Shown here piece by piece: positions 47,458 through 59,890 of a DNA stretch of 64,000 nt. The stretch is from NCBI GenBank assembly GCA_001414345.1, contig LLCB01000120.1, forward strand, positions 1 through 64,000, given 5' to 3'. Both the position numbers and the translations under genes were made by a program. Below the pieces are notes generated by a model. The model was given only the letters and a program-made list of their open reading frames with translations. It was not told the origin of the DNA and did not search any database. This stretch comes from Hymenoscyphus infarciens (lineage: Eukaryota > Ascomycota > Leotiomycetes > Helotiales > Helotiaceae). Numbering within the stretch: the first letter of the stretch is position 1; the number at the start of each line of letters is the position of its first letter.

Positions 47458-49389
47458 CTATGCCTTAATTTCCTCTACAGAATTGCCTTGCTTCCTCTGG
47501 TGAAAAGTGCACATGCATGGACTAGCCATTTTCGTGTTTAACTCAACCTTGATCTTCTGTCTTTCCATGGTGACAGGTTCCACACTTTCGAAGTCTTGGA
47601 AAACGCGGACTAATGCATATTCAACCTGTTGTTGACCAAAGACTCGTCCAAGGCAAACACGCGGGCCGTGATTGAACGGGATGAAGTCCCATACGTCCGG
47701 GGTGTAATTTTCCCAGCGTTCGGGCCTCCATTCTTCAGCATCAGGTCCCCAAACATCGGTTCGCTTTTGTACACTAAGAATTGAGAAGACTATATTTCGT
47801 TAGATTTATCATGCCTCAGAACACAATGTGAGAACACTTACGGCACTGCGTTCCTTTCAAAACCGCGACTGGTTCATCACCGTTGGGACCACCGCCAGCG
47901 GGAAGCGACGTGTCCTCTTTCGCAGTGCGCATATTAAATCCTACTGTTCTGTTCTTAGCTCTGGTTTTGCTTATATAGTAAGAAATTGCATACAGGAGTG
48001 ATAACAGCGAAGTGTTTCTTTCATGATGCAGTGCAGATACCGCATTTCCTTCAATTGGGCAGCTGTTGGTGGGGCATCGAAACCGACAACTGATGCAATC
48101 TCTGCCTGAAGCTTTTGCGCAATCTTGGGGTTTCTTGCGAGTTCATATATCGCCCAGCCAATTGTCATCGAGGAGGGATCCTTCGCCGCTGTGAGAACCG
48201 CAAGGAGCTGGTCTTTCACGGTCTGAGAACGCCCAAGTCAGTTGGAGAATTCAGAATTGGGGTAGGGATTTGATACCTTGGGATCCCGGTTCTCCAAAGC
48301 TAATCGTTCAACCAGGTTCAGGTCCTTTTCTGGAATACCTTTGAGCTTTTCGTGCGGCATTGACAAAGTTCTGTCAACAAACGTATGGATATAGTCATTC
48401 AAGACTTTCAACGACTTTCCTACAAGCAGGTGCATTGGCACATGGGGTCCGAGTGGCCTGGAAGGACTCTTAGTATTGTCCCAAAACATTCTACCTTCAC
48501 GGAAACATACCCTAAAAAGATTCTTTTGGTGTTTAGGTTGAAAACTACCTCCATGGCTTCTCGAAATGTTTGCGTGGTTGCAGGAAGGGAATCGGATGAA
48601 TATCCAAAGAAGATACGAGTTACAACATCAAGCTGATAACGATCCATCAGATCATAGACGTTTTGGGGTTCCTTTTTGATGAGATGCTTCTTCAATTCCT
48701 GGAAATCGATTTCTGTAAGTTCAAGGTCATCTGGTCTCATTCTAGCAAGCTAATGAATTATCAGTTAGAATATTAATAGCCACCCGAACATCTACTTACA
48801 TGACCTCGAAGTTGTGCCTTGTTCGCCATCCATACATGAGCATCCGTTGTAAAGATACTATCACCGAGAATAATCCCCCAAACATCGCGCATATGGTGGC
48901 CCTTTTCCCATGTTGAGAACTATTTGAAATAATCAGTACTCTGACTAGAATTCTTTGTTAGGGAGCCAACATTGCTAGCAAAAATAGTCCTTATATTAGC
49001 TTGATCATCAGTCATAACGATTCTCCTCCCAAGAATGTTGAACTCGACAGTGTGGCCAGGTCTGCGTAGTAGTTCTTGTGCCCATTCAAAAAAGGTGTCC
49101 TTTTTGAGATGATTCATGGCTTTGGCGAGTACATCGAGCTCTGGCAGAATCATGTTAGCCTCATTCCTCATTCAAATGGGGTTATGAGTTAAAAGCTCAT
49201 ACCAAAAGGAGCCCATGAGACCATCCCAGGTGCTCGTGTTCCGAACTTCTTCATTCGTAGTCTTTTCGATCTCGCCTGGTGTGTTGTGTAGAAAATGAGA
49301 CTGAGAGTAAGAGCTGCAAAAACAATCCACGAAGCTTTTGTCTTTGGCAATGCCAAAAGAGACTCCGTACTGGAAGAATTGGCGCTCAT
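47458..49389 (-). CDS. Cytochrome P450 monooxygenase of the PKS cluster
   Basis: Eight exons on the minus strand: 49203-49389, 48971-49140, 48800-48919, 48511-48749, 48277-48457, 47994-48222, 47842-47943 and 47458-47789; 519 residues. A membrane anchor (ASWIVFAALTLSLIFY, about 19-35) holds it in the ER. GDSIFTTDAHVW is the B-C region. The ExxR motif is KETLR (Glu368, Arg371), PERW is at 432-435 and the heme loop is FNHGPRVCLG with Cys455. The I-helix reads AAKDPSS (311-317), so Pro315 is where most P450s have the oxygen-activating Thr. Intron 2 uses a weak GTTGGC donor. The last intron acceptor is at 47790-47791, chosen because it restores LFSILSVQKRTDVWGPD. It is divergent from the PKS and probably oxidises the polyketide. 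Confidence 0.88.
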
Positions 49390-50087
49390 GGTTGCTGCTG
49401 AAAACGTCAGTGAGCACTTGAGTATTTCTCCAAAATCGCAAGAAGAGTAAGTGACGAAGTCGGAGCAAGAGAGGGGTGGTATCCTTCACACCCACCGAGT
49501 AAGACTCGCAACTTAAGAACTTCGCCTCTTGGGTGCATCTTCTAAGTAATTCCTCAAGCGCCGTTATGCCGCGTTTCATTGTCACATTGACAAGGTATAA
49601 GTTGTCTTATCTTCAAAGGATTTCCCCCATACCTAGCGTTCTTATGGCTGCCTCGTGGCGCTCGCATGCATGGGCATGTATGGCTGCGTGGACCTAGCTT
49701 GAGTACTGAAAGGCCCCGAGCTAGCATTTGATATTGCGTATTCACCTCAGCGTCACCAGCATAGCCTCTCTGGGTAGTGTGTTTCTTACTTTTGCCCAAA
49801 CAAGACTAGTTTATCCTCCAACGTTCAAAGCTAAACTGAATCCAATTGACACAGTTCTTGAAAGAAATCTGATGTAAGCGTGGGGTACCCAAACTAAATT
49901 CGGGAATAGAGTCTCGTTTAGAACTGCTGTTTGAGAAAGTTAGCGTCCTATTAATTTTGGTGGATTTGCAAAGTTTCTGGAGAGATTGATTACCAATGGA
50001 GCTTAGCCACCCCTGGTGGACAACGACAGCGGTAATAATTAGGTACTTTGTTCTCCTTGTTCCAACCGTCTATGGCAAGATAAGGCA

Positions 50088-50225
50088 ATTAACCTAGATA
50101 GTTGGGATAATCGAAATTCGTTGTTCTAAACTACCTGGGTCAATATTGTAAATTGTGCTGAGTATTTAGGTTACGAACCTGAAGTGTTTACTGCCACTTT
50201 TGCTGTTTATTACGAGCCACCTATA
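50088..50225 (+). repeat. Dispersed repeat family, copy 2 (PKS promoter)
   Basis: It begins AATTAACCTAGATAGTTGGG, continues TTGTTCTAAACTACCTGGGT and ends GAAGTGTTTACTGCCACTTT. The copy in intron 13 of the PKS shares TTAACCTAGATGGTTTGGG, TTGTTCTAACTATCCCGGTT and the ending GAAATACTTGCTACCGCTTT. It sits in the promoter about 270-410 bp before the PKS start. Confidence 0.6.
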
Positions 50226-50339
50226 CGGCTGTAGTGCCTCATCTAAAAACAACTTCCTCCCCACGTAGTGTTATCTGACCCTTGCTGAAGCTACGATCCT
50301 CCAGCCGTTACTTTATCACTTTACCTGTACCAGCACTTC

Positions 50340-50348
50340 TATATAAAT
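50340..50348 (+). promoter_or_regulatory. TATA-like box of the PKS gene
   Basis: TATATAAAT lies about 150 bp before the PKS start codon, a plausible distance for a fungal core promoter. No transcription start is known. Confidence 0.5.
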
Positions 50349-50496
50349 CAGGCTGTGTTGCCCCTCAAATCTTGAACTGCTCTCCGCCAACCCAAACTTT
50401 TAGATTTCCAACATTTCTATCAACTGTAGGTGTCCAACACTAGGACTTTTGAGAATTTGACTAATGTGCATCTTTAGAGGCTCAGAACGAACCATC

Positions 50497-53400
50497 ATGG
50501 AATCAAACAGCTCTGTGAGCGCCATGAACGGGCACAACGAAAGTAACGGGCTGAATGGCAACGGTACAAACGGCCACAATTCCTCCAAGCCAAATCTCAA
50601 CGGAAACGCTACAGTCAATGGTGGACATACAACCAACGGACATACCAACGGACATACATCCAACGGGCATACAACCAACGGGCATACATCTAATGGAAAT
50701 GGTGCTACCAACGGAGACGGAATAACCAAGACCAACGGCCACACACAAGATACAGGGGTTGAACCTATTGCAATTGTCGGTATGGCTACACGACTGCCTG
50801 GTGGAGTTCATTCCCCAGAAGCGTTCTGGGATCTTCTCATTAACAAGAAAAATGCACGCTGTGACGTCCCAGAAAAAAGGTGGAATAATTCAGCGTATTA
50901 TAACCCGCATAAAAAGCCCGAGACAATGGTTGTCAACTCGGGATACTTCTTGGAAGAACTCGACTTGAGTGATTTCGATGCAGGGTTCTTCAACCTATCG
51001 AAGACTGAACTCGACAGGCTCGATCCGCAGCAAAGACTTCTTCTAGAGGTAACTTGGGAATGTTTGGAGTCGGCTGGCCAGAAGAACTGGCGGGGCAAGA
51101 ACATCGGCTGCTACGTTGGCACCTTTGGGGAAGATTGGCTGGATATCCAGCAAAAAGATCCCCAAGAAACTGGTCTCTACAGGCTCACTGGTCACGGAGA
51201 CTATGTGATCCCAAATCGCGTATCCTATGAGTTTGACTTCAAGGGTCCAAGGTAAGCAATCCTACAGTTTTGCTGTTTCTCCCACGTGAAGCCAACTCAA
51301 CTAATCTGCATGACAGCATGGTAATCAAAACAGCATGCTCTTCCAGCCTGATCGCGATACATACAGCATGTGCTGCGATTCGAAATGGCGATTGTGAGTC
51401 GGCAATTGTTGGTGGCACCAATCTCCTCATGACGCCAACCATGACAATGGCTATGACGGAGCAAGGCGTGATGTCTCCAACCGGAACCTCAAAGTCTTTT
51501 GATGCGAATGCAGATGGATATGCGAGGGGAGAGGCTATCAACGCTATCTTCGTAAAGAAATTGAGCGATGCAATAAGGTTTGTTGATTCCACGTGATCGC
51601 CGGCAAACCCGTCACGTTTCCGTCTAACAGATCAACTCAGGGATGGTGACCCGATCCGGGCTGTTATCAGAGGAAGTGCAACAAACAGCGACGGGAAAAC
51701 ACCAGGCATTTCATTCCCCAACACCGAAGCTCATGAAGCTGTCATTCGAAGAGCCTATCAAGAAGCTGGCATCGATGACTTTTCTCAAACCGCCATGGTG
51801 GAGTGCCATGGCACCGGCACTCCCGTTGGCGACCCCCTGGAAGCCAATGCTGTTGCCAGAGTGTTTGGAAAGAATGGGGTTATCATTGGCTCTGTAAGTC
51901 TGATCTTTATTCATTTGTCCACCTGCGCAGGAAATGCGATTGAATGAACCCCTTTCAGTGGTCTTTCTTCACATCGCTTGACAATTTTTGAAGATCCTCG
52001 AGGTGAACCACTTGGCTCTCTCAGAACTGTCTATGCAGCTTGGATTACTATAGCCTTGGCCTGCCATGGATTCCATCACTACCCTCCGAAGCCAAACTTG
52101 CTAACCAAAGAATAGGTCAAACCCAACGTTGGACATGGTAAGCAGTTTTTCCCGAAATACGGTCCTTTCTTACGTATTCAACTGCGAAGTTTTATCCTTT
52201 CCCTCTTGATCATGTGGCAAAGAGAAGACCTAACTTCTGCATAGGAGAGGGAGCGTCCGGATTGACCAGTACCATCAAAATGATATTGGCTCTAGAGAAA
52301 AATACCATCCCACCAAACATGCTATTCAACACACCAAACCCAAAGATTCCATGGGAGAGTGCCAAGCTGTCCGTTGCAACGGAAGCCAGTCCATGGCCAG
52401 CTTCAGCTCTTCAAAGAGTCAGTGTAAACTCATTTGGTATTTCCGGCGCGAATGCTGTAAGTAAACTCCCTCGATCACGGCAAAAGTAGAGTTGATAAAT
52501 CAATAGCATCTCATTATGGATTCTGCCGCATCCTTCAATGTTGGTATCTCAGCTACCCCAAAAAGTACCACACCCCGTCCGGAATTGCTTGTGTTCTCAG
52601 CAAACCATGCAGAATCTCTCAAGAAGACGAGCGAGAACTACAATGAGTTCATTGAAGCCAGTGGTGTTCCATTAGGTGACCTTGCTTATACACTAAATTC
52701 GCGACGAAACCACCTGTTGTACCGCTCATTCGCTGTTACAGACGGAAAAGATACAATGGAATTCCCGGCCCCAACCAAGAGTGGCGCCTCGCCGTTACTC
52801 ATCTGGGTATTCACAGGTCAAGGTGCGCAATGGGCTGGCATGGGCCGGGAACTTTTTGACAACTACCCCTCTTATTGTGAAGATATTCGGAAAATGGATG
52901 AAGTTCTCGCTAGCTGTCCCCACCCACCATCGTGGAAAATTGAAGGCGTGTCCTCTCCCTGCCGCACAAATTGTTATATACTGACAAAACTTAGAGGAAC
53001 TTCTCAAGCCACAAAAGTCGAGCTCGCTTGATAAAGCAGAATTCTCACAGCCATTATGTACGGCGATCCAGATTGGTATCGTGAATATCCTACGGTCTTG
53101 GAAAGTGACCCCTCGATGTGTGGTGGGACACAGCTCTGGAGAGATAGCATCTGCTTATGCCGTGGACGCGCTCACATTAAAAGAGGCGATCCTCATTGCA
53201 TACTACCGTGGCCAAGTCACAAAAGCCCAAAGCCAACCTGGTGCTATGGCAGCAATGTATGCAAATTTACCCTTTGTCCCCCTTTGAAGTCAACTTATTA
53301 GTTGGGAGCTCTTTTTTCCACCTTTCTCTCTGCTTTTGGCTCCTGAACCGACAAGAAAGACGTATGCTAATTTGTTGTAGTGGACTCGGCCGGGAAGAAG

Positions 53401-56400
53401 TTAGTAAGTATACCCATACCCCAAAGTGACCCACTTCCTCCGTACCCTTCCCTAACATATCCCCTAATAGCACCATATCTTACCACCGGAGTTGTTATCG
53501 CATGCGAGAACAGTCCAGAGAGTGTGACGATATCTGGGGATGCAGACAAGCTCAACGAGGTGATGGCATCCTTGAAAGAAGCCAAGCCAGACGCATTCAA
53601 TCGACTTCTTCGGGTTGAAAAGGCATACCATTCACGTGCGTATTTCAATGATTCTTGGATGACAGCGCACTGACAGTACTAGATCATATGAAAGCTTATG
53701 GAGAGGAGTATCAAAACCTCCTACAAGACAAAGTCGCTAGCCGAAAACCCACAATTCCGATGATGTCGAGTGTAACTGGAAAACCAATCACCCAAGCTGG
53801 CAAACTGAACGCAGAGTACTGGAGATCAAATTTGGAATCCCCAGTTCTCTTCCACACCGCTGTAAACAACATCTTGAATCCTAGCATGCAGCGAAGTGTC
53901 TTTATGGAGATTGGACCACATGCAGCATTGGCTGGTCCACTGCGACAAATCTTCAAGACTTCGAGTGTGAATCCAAATTACATTTCCACACTTCAGAGAA
54001 ATGCCAATGGCACGAAAAGTTTGTTGTCTGCTATTGGTCAACTCCACTGTCTTTCATACGAAGTCGATTTCCTGAGTACAAACCCAAGCCGAACCGTACT
54101 CACAAATCTTCCATCGTATGCTTGGCATTATGAGGGTAAGTACTGGAAAGAAAGTCGCATCTCTAAAGCCTACCGTATGAAAGAATTCCCTCATCACGAC
54201 ACGCTTGGAAGTCGAGTTGCTATGGCCAACGATTTCGGTCCCACTTGGCGAAACATTATCAACCTAGAGAACGTCCATTGGATTGAGGATCATAAACTCC
54301 ATACAGACATTGTATTCCCAGGTGCCGGCTATATTGCTACTGTAGGTGAAGCGATCCGTCAACTTACTGGCTCAGAGGATTATACCGTTAGAAATGTAAC
54401 CATCAGTGCTGTAAGTCAACATATAACCTCTACGTTTTAGCGTTGCTAATTTGAAACTACTCAGGCCATGGTGTTCCCCGATTCTAGAGAATTAGAGATG
54501 ATGACTTCTCTCTCTCCGGGTCGGGTAACAGTCAGTCTAGACTCCGTATGGCACGACTTCACGATTTCATCCTACAATGGCACTTCGTGGACTAAACACT
54601 GTATTGGTCAAGTGAGAGGCGGATCTGAGACTGAAGTCGCTACTCACACCGACAATCCCGATCTACCAAGAACCATCCCTAGTCCAAGGTGGTATGTACT
54701 CAAATTCCCTGAGTAAATTTCCTCTTTGGGCGACTCCTAGAACTGAGAGAATACTTCCACACCGGTCATAAAGACTTTTACTCCTACTCCCCAAACATTT
54801 CCAAAGAATTATGCTGACTCAGAGATGCTGCAGGTACCAAACAATGTCCAAGGTCGGCCTCAACTATAGTGGAAACTTTGTTGGCTTGAAGCAAATCTCC
54901 GCAGAGGTCAGTCTAATTTCTCAAAGCCCCTTTTCCTTTTTTCGTCGTTTAGGGAAATACTATTTCTTGTACTATCGAGGCATGCTCGCTGTGTACTGCA
55001 ATGAATGGCTCGTTGTTCCAACTTTCTAGTACAGTTTACTATTAACCCAAATGCCTTGGAGCAATCAAGCCTGATTGTTGTAAAACACCTGGGTTAATAA
55101 TCTGAAGTGTTCCGAGTTTTTAGGATAATTACTTGAATTACCCTAGAAACTTGGAACAATGAGACTAGGTAGGCAGGTACGAACTTGAAGTATTCATCAC
55201 CAGTTTTACTGTCCATTATGAAACAACTCTTGGCAAAGAAGTAAACTGACTCCGGTATCCCGAGTTTAGGTTGAGAGGAATGTCGCCGCCGCTAGTGTCA
55301 TTGACGAGTTCAAAGAGTCCGAATCTTCTTATACTCTTCACCCAGCGACGATTGATCTTTGCTTTCAATTATTCAGTGTCGCTCTTTCAAAAGGACAATC
55401 ACGTGTTTTCGACAGACTTTGCATACCAACTTATATCGAGGAGTTCTACATCCGAAACAGTCCCAAAGAAATGCGTCTACATGCACAAACCACTTCCAAG
55501 CAAGGTGTCATCACTGGTGATGCCTTCGGAACTGTCGACGGCCAAACTGTCCTTCAACTCAAGGGGCTGAGACTTTCTCCAGTTGAAGGGGAAGCGAGCG
55601 CCGATGCCGATCCTCACGCTGCAGTTGAGCTTGAATGGAAACCCGACATCGATTTCTTGGAAGACAAGAACTTGATGAAGGTTTTCAAGAGTGTCCGAGA
55701 TGATCATATGCTCAATGAGAAGCTCACTCTGTTGTGCATTCTCGAGACAAGCGAGCGTCTTGCCACTGGCAACTACAAGAGCGAGGAGCAACGTTTCGAG
55801 AAGTTTATGGAATGGATTGAGGAACAGAAGTTGCGTATTCTCGGCGGGGAGTATCCGTTGGTCCCAGATATCGCTGAACTCTCGAAACTGGACCAAAGTT
55901 CTCGGATGGAGTTGATCAACAGCATCCATAATCAAACGCAAACAACTGATGGGGCCGCTGTCGGTGAAGCGTTGTACCGAGTCCTCGAGAACTTCGAGAA
56001 AATCCTCGAAGGCACAGTCGATGCTCTAGAGTTACTTCTTAAGGATGACGTTCTTACCCGAATCTACGGATTTGCTGGGCTTTGGGACTACAAAGAGTTC
56101 TTTAGTCTTTTGACCCATGGCAAGCCTCATCTGAACATTCTCGAAATTGGAGCCGGTACTGGAGCTACTACAGCAACAATCTTGAGAAATCTTGAATCCG
56201 AATACGGTGAACGATTGTATCGCAAGTATACCTACACAGACATCTCAGCAGGTTTCTTCGTTGCAGCCAAGAACAGGTTCCAAGATTACGCCGGTATAGA
56301 TTATGCTGTTCTGGATATCAGCAAAGATCCGATTGAGCAAGGGTTTGAAGCGAACTCTTATGACCTGATCTTAGCAAGCAACGTAAGTTCAACCCATATC

Positions 56401-59400
56401 CCTCTCGCGGTTAACAAGAAAAGCGGCAGCAAACAGCTCTCGTTATTCCAACTCTCTTGGAGAACCTCAAGTATTAACCTAGATGGTTTGGGACAATTAA
56501 AGTTGATTGTTCTAACTATCCCGGTTAATTTTAAATTCACCTACGTGTTTGGGACAATTTACTTGAATTACCCTAGAAAGTTAGAACAACGAGCTAGGTA
56601 GGCAGGTACGAGCCTGAAATACTTGCTACCGCTTTTACTATCCTTCGCGAGTTCCTCTCGAAGCACGTCACTAACAGAAAACGAAGGTCATTCATGCTAC
56701 CCCAAGCATCGGCGAATCTCTTACAAACATTCATAAACTGCTCCATCCCAATGGTCGCTTGTTCTTGCAAGAACTTTGTCCAGGTAAGCCACTACTACAT
56801 GAATTTTTAGCTCACAATTAGACTAATACTTTATAGAAACTAAATGGGTCAACTATATAATGGTAAGCTACATACAACTACTTTCTTGGTTTCAGACGAA
56901 GACTAACGATTACTTAGGGAATGTTTGCTGGTTGGTGGTTAGGCGAAGCCGACAATCGTTTTGGAGAACCCTTCATCTCACCAGAACGATGGGACGAGGA
57001 ATTGAAAAAGGCAGGATTCTCTGGAGCCGAAACTGTTCTATATGACGACGAGCCACCATACCAAATCAACGCCAATATTCTGGCACGACCTGTCATCAAC
57101 GCCACTGTCACCAAGAAGGTTACACTTCTCTATGCAGACGAAATCAAATCAGAGCTACGAGACGCGGAATCCGCGTTGATTTCGAGTGGATACGAAGTTG
57201 CCATCTGTCAATTTCCTCAAGCACCACCTCCAGGTCAAGACGTCATATCTTTGATGGACCTTGAATATCCATTCTTCACCGATGTCTCTGCCGAGAAGCT
57301 TTCTCAATTCTTGGAGTTCACAGTGTTGCTACAGACTCTCGATGTTGGAATTCTATGGGTCACCAGAGCCTCTCAAATCGACTGTACCGACCCAGCTTAT
57401 TCTCCAATTATTGGTATGGCAAGAACCATCAGATCCGAACTTGCAACCGCTTTTGCGACACTTGAAATCGATTCTGTCGATTCTAAGGCATGGGCACCAC
57501 TATGCCAAGTCTTTGGAAAATTCCAACGTCGAACCAAGGAAGAGGAGGTCGACTCCGACTCCGAGTTTGCACTGTCTGACGGGACTGTCTATCTCAGTAG
57601 ATTCCATTGGCTTTCTGTTTCGAAAGAGCTCTCGCAAGCTTCTGTTTCTGATATCCCCAAGAGACTGGAGATTGAGAAGAAAGGTCAACTTTCTACCCTT
57701 CAGTGGCTTCAAGTGCCCAATCCGGAATTGGCTCCTGATGAAGTACAAGTTGAATGTCGTGCTGTGGGGATGAATTTCAAGGACGTTCTCATCGCCATGG
57801 GAATTGTCGAAGGACAACTGAAGGATAGCAGTGGTCTTGGTTGCGAGTGTGCAGGTGTCATTGCTAAGGTTGGCAGTGGATGCAAAACTCTCGTTCCTGG
57901 CGATAGAGTAATGGTTTTCACTCCAGGAACGCTTTCCACAACTCTCACGACAAAAGAAAAGCTTTGCGCCAAGATCCCAGATAGCCTCAGTTTTGAGGAC
58001 GCTTCCACGATGCCTTGTGTGTATGGTACTGTCATCCACTCTCTTCTAGACCTTGGGAGACTCGAAAAAGGTCAAACTGTTCTTATCCATTCTGCAACTG
58101 GTGGGGTTGGCATATCCGCAATCCAGGTTTCCAAGTATGTTGGAGCAACGATCTACGTCTCCGTCGGGACAGAAGAGAAAGCCAAGTACCTCATGGACAC
58201 TTTCGATATTCCCCGTCACCACATCTTCAATTCTCGAGATTCGTCATTCATTACTGGTGTGATGAGAGAGACAAACGGTAGAGGTGTAGACATGGTTCTC
58301 AACTCTCTTTCTGGTGATCTGCTTCACACATCCTGGAAATGTGTAGCAGAATACGGGAAGATGCTTGAAATCGGAAAAAGAGATTTCATTGGAAGAGGCA
58401 AACTTACCATGGATATCTTCGAAGCGAACAGGTCCTTTTTCGGTATCGACCTTGCAAGAATTTGTGTTGAGAAACCCGAAATGACCCAAAGACTCCTCGA
58501 ACAGGGTTTGAGTCTCTATGAAAAGGGAGGAGTGAAGCCAATTCGACCCATCAAGTACTTTGACGCTGCTCAGGTCGAGGATGCTTTCAGATTTATGCAG
58601 CGAGGAGAGCATATGGGGAAGATTGTTGTCAAGATGCCTGTTGACAATACGGTCCTACCTGCTGTTCCGATGTCCAAGGAGCTTATTCTTCGACCAGATG
58701 CTTCTTACCTCATGGTAGGTGGTTTGGGAGGGCTAGGCCAAGCTGTTTCGACTTGGATGGTTGAGCATGGTGCTAAGAATCTCATCTATCTTTCTCGAAC
58801 TGCTGGTCAGACCGAGAGAGATGCAATCTTCATCAAGGAACTTGAAGCATATGGATGCTCAGTTCAAACCTTCCTTGGAAGTGTTTCCAGGCTCAGCGAT
58901 GTGGAAAATGTCGTCAAGAATGCTTTAATGCCAATTGCAGGTGTCATGCAAATGTCCATGGTACTCAGAGTAAGTCCCCGCACTTCTTTCTCTCAAATTC
59001 TTTGCTAATAAACCTAGGATCGAGCATTCGCCCAAATTTCAATCGAAGACTGGGAAACGGTCATCTCCCCCAAGGTCCAAGGAACATGGAACCTCCACAA
59101 AGCTCTAGGATCTCTTGACTTTCTCGTCCTCTTCAGTTCCTTCTCCGGTCTTGTTGGTCAATGGGGTCAAGCCAACTATGCAGCCTCAAACACCTTCCTC
59201 GACGCTTTCGTCCAATACAGGCACAACCTCAATCTACCCGCCTCCGTTCTGGACATCGGTGCCGTTATCGATGTAGGCTACGTCTCAGAAAACAAAGTCG
59301 TCCTAGAGAACTTCCTCAATTCCGCCGTCCATGGACTTCGTGAAAAAGATCTCCTTGAATCCCTTCAATTGATGATAAACCGCTCGGCTCCAACTCCCAA

Positions 59401-59890
59401 ATCGACATATAAGAGTTTCTGCAACCACGGACAGGTAGGGATCGGTCTTCGCTCCACAAAACCAATTACAGATCCTCAAAATCGAAATATCTGGAAGCGA
59501 GATCCAAGAATGAGCATCTACCGCAACCTAGAAGCCGTATCCGAAGTGGCCGTAGCCTCCACAAGCGGCGCCCTTTCTCAATTCCTAAGCAATGCTCGCG
59601 TTACCCCCTCTCTCCTTGACGAGAGGGAAAATATCGAGTTTTTGGCTACGGAAATTGGATTGAGACTGTTCAGTTTCTTGATGAGATCGCCTGATGAATT
59701 GGATATCACTCTGAGTTTGACGGCTGTTGGACTTGATTCTTTGATTGCGATTGAGATGCGGAATTGGTGGAGACAGAGTTTGGGCTTTGATGTTACGGTG
59801 TTGGAGATTTTGGCGGCTAGTAGTATTGAGCAGTTGGGGGAGTTGGCTGCGGGGAGGTTGAAGGCTAAGTATGACCCCACTGTTGTTTGA
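50497..59890 (+). CDS. Highly reducing type I polyketide synthase (KS-AT-DH-cMT-ER-KR-ACP)
   Basis: Seventeen exons: 50497-51251, 51317-51577, 51641-51893, 52116-52137, 52245-52456, 52507-52947, 52997-53256, 53381-53403, 53471-53635, 53683-54410, 54465-54691, 54834-54906, 55270-56382, 56687-56783, 56837-56862, 56918-58969 and 59018-59890; 2,526 residues, frame open throughout. A NGH-rich repeat leader (1-85) precedes KS (from 89; TACSSS Cys259, HGTGT, NVGH), AT (GQGAQ near 605, GHSSG Ser694), DH (His1001, Asp1169), C-methyltransferase (LEIGAGTG near 1430), ER (about 1800-2120, GGVG near 1943), KR (GGLGGLG near 2152, Tyr2290) and ACP (GLDSL, Ser about 2478). There is no release domain. An iterative enzyme making a reduced, methylated chain; product unknown. 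ATG 50464 is an in-frame alternative start. Confidence 0.95.
55030..55215 (+). repeat. Dispersed repeat family, copy 3 (inside PKS intron 12)
   Basis: It shares TTACTTGAATTACCCTAGAAA, GAAC and CTAGGTAGGCAGGTACGA with copy 4. It fills most of intron 12 (54907-55269, 363 bp), the longest intron of the gene. The normal splice ends GTCAGT and TTTAG lie outside the repeat. Confidence 0.7.
56460..56650 (+). repeat. Dispersed repeat family, copy 4 (inside PKS intron 13)
   Basis: It lies within intron 13 (56383-56686, 304 bp), between GTAAGT and AAG splice ends. It contains an inner inverted pair, ATTGTTCTAAC and GTTAGAACAAC, that could form a hairpin. It is close to copy 3 over the second half and to copy 2 over the first half. 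Confidence 0.7.

Larger units (their letters stand above)
49390..50496. promoter_or_regulatory. Divergent P450/PKS promoter region
   Basis: 1.1 kb between the two start codons, ideal for joint control of the cluster. It includes repeat copy 2 at about 50088-50225 and a TATA-like box near the PKS. No binding site for a specific cluster regulator could be identified by eye, and no regulator gene lies in the block. Confidence 0.55.

Noticed and set aside
51317..51345. KS active site lacking the Asp of DTACSSS as a sign of an inactive PKS
   Set aside because: The segment reads KTACSSS with the nucleophile Cys and both His motifs intact. As far as I recall, Lys at this position is common in this group of fungal reducing PKSs.
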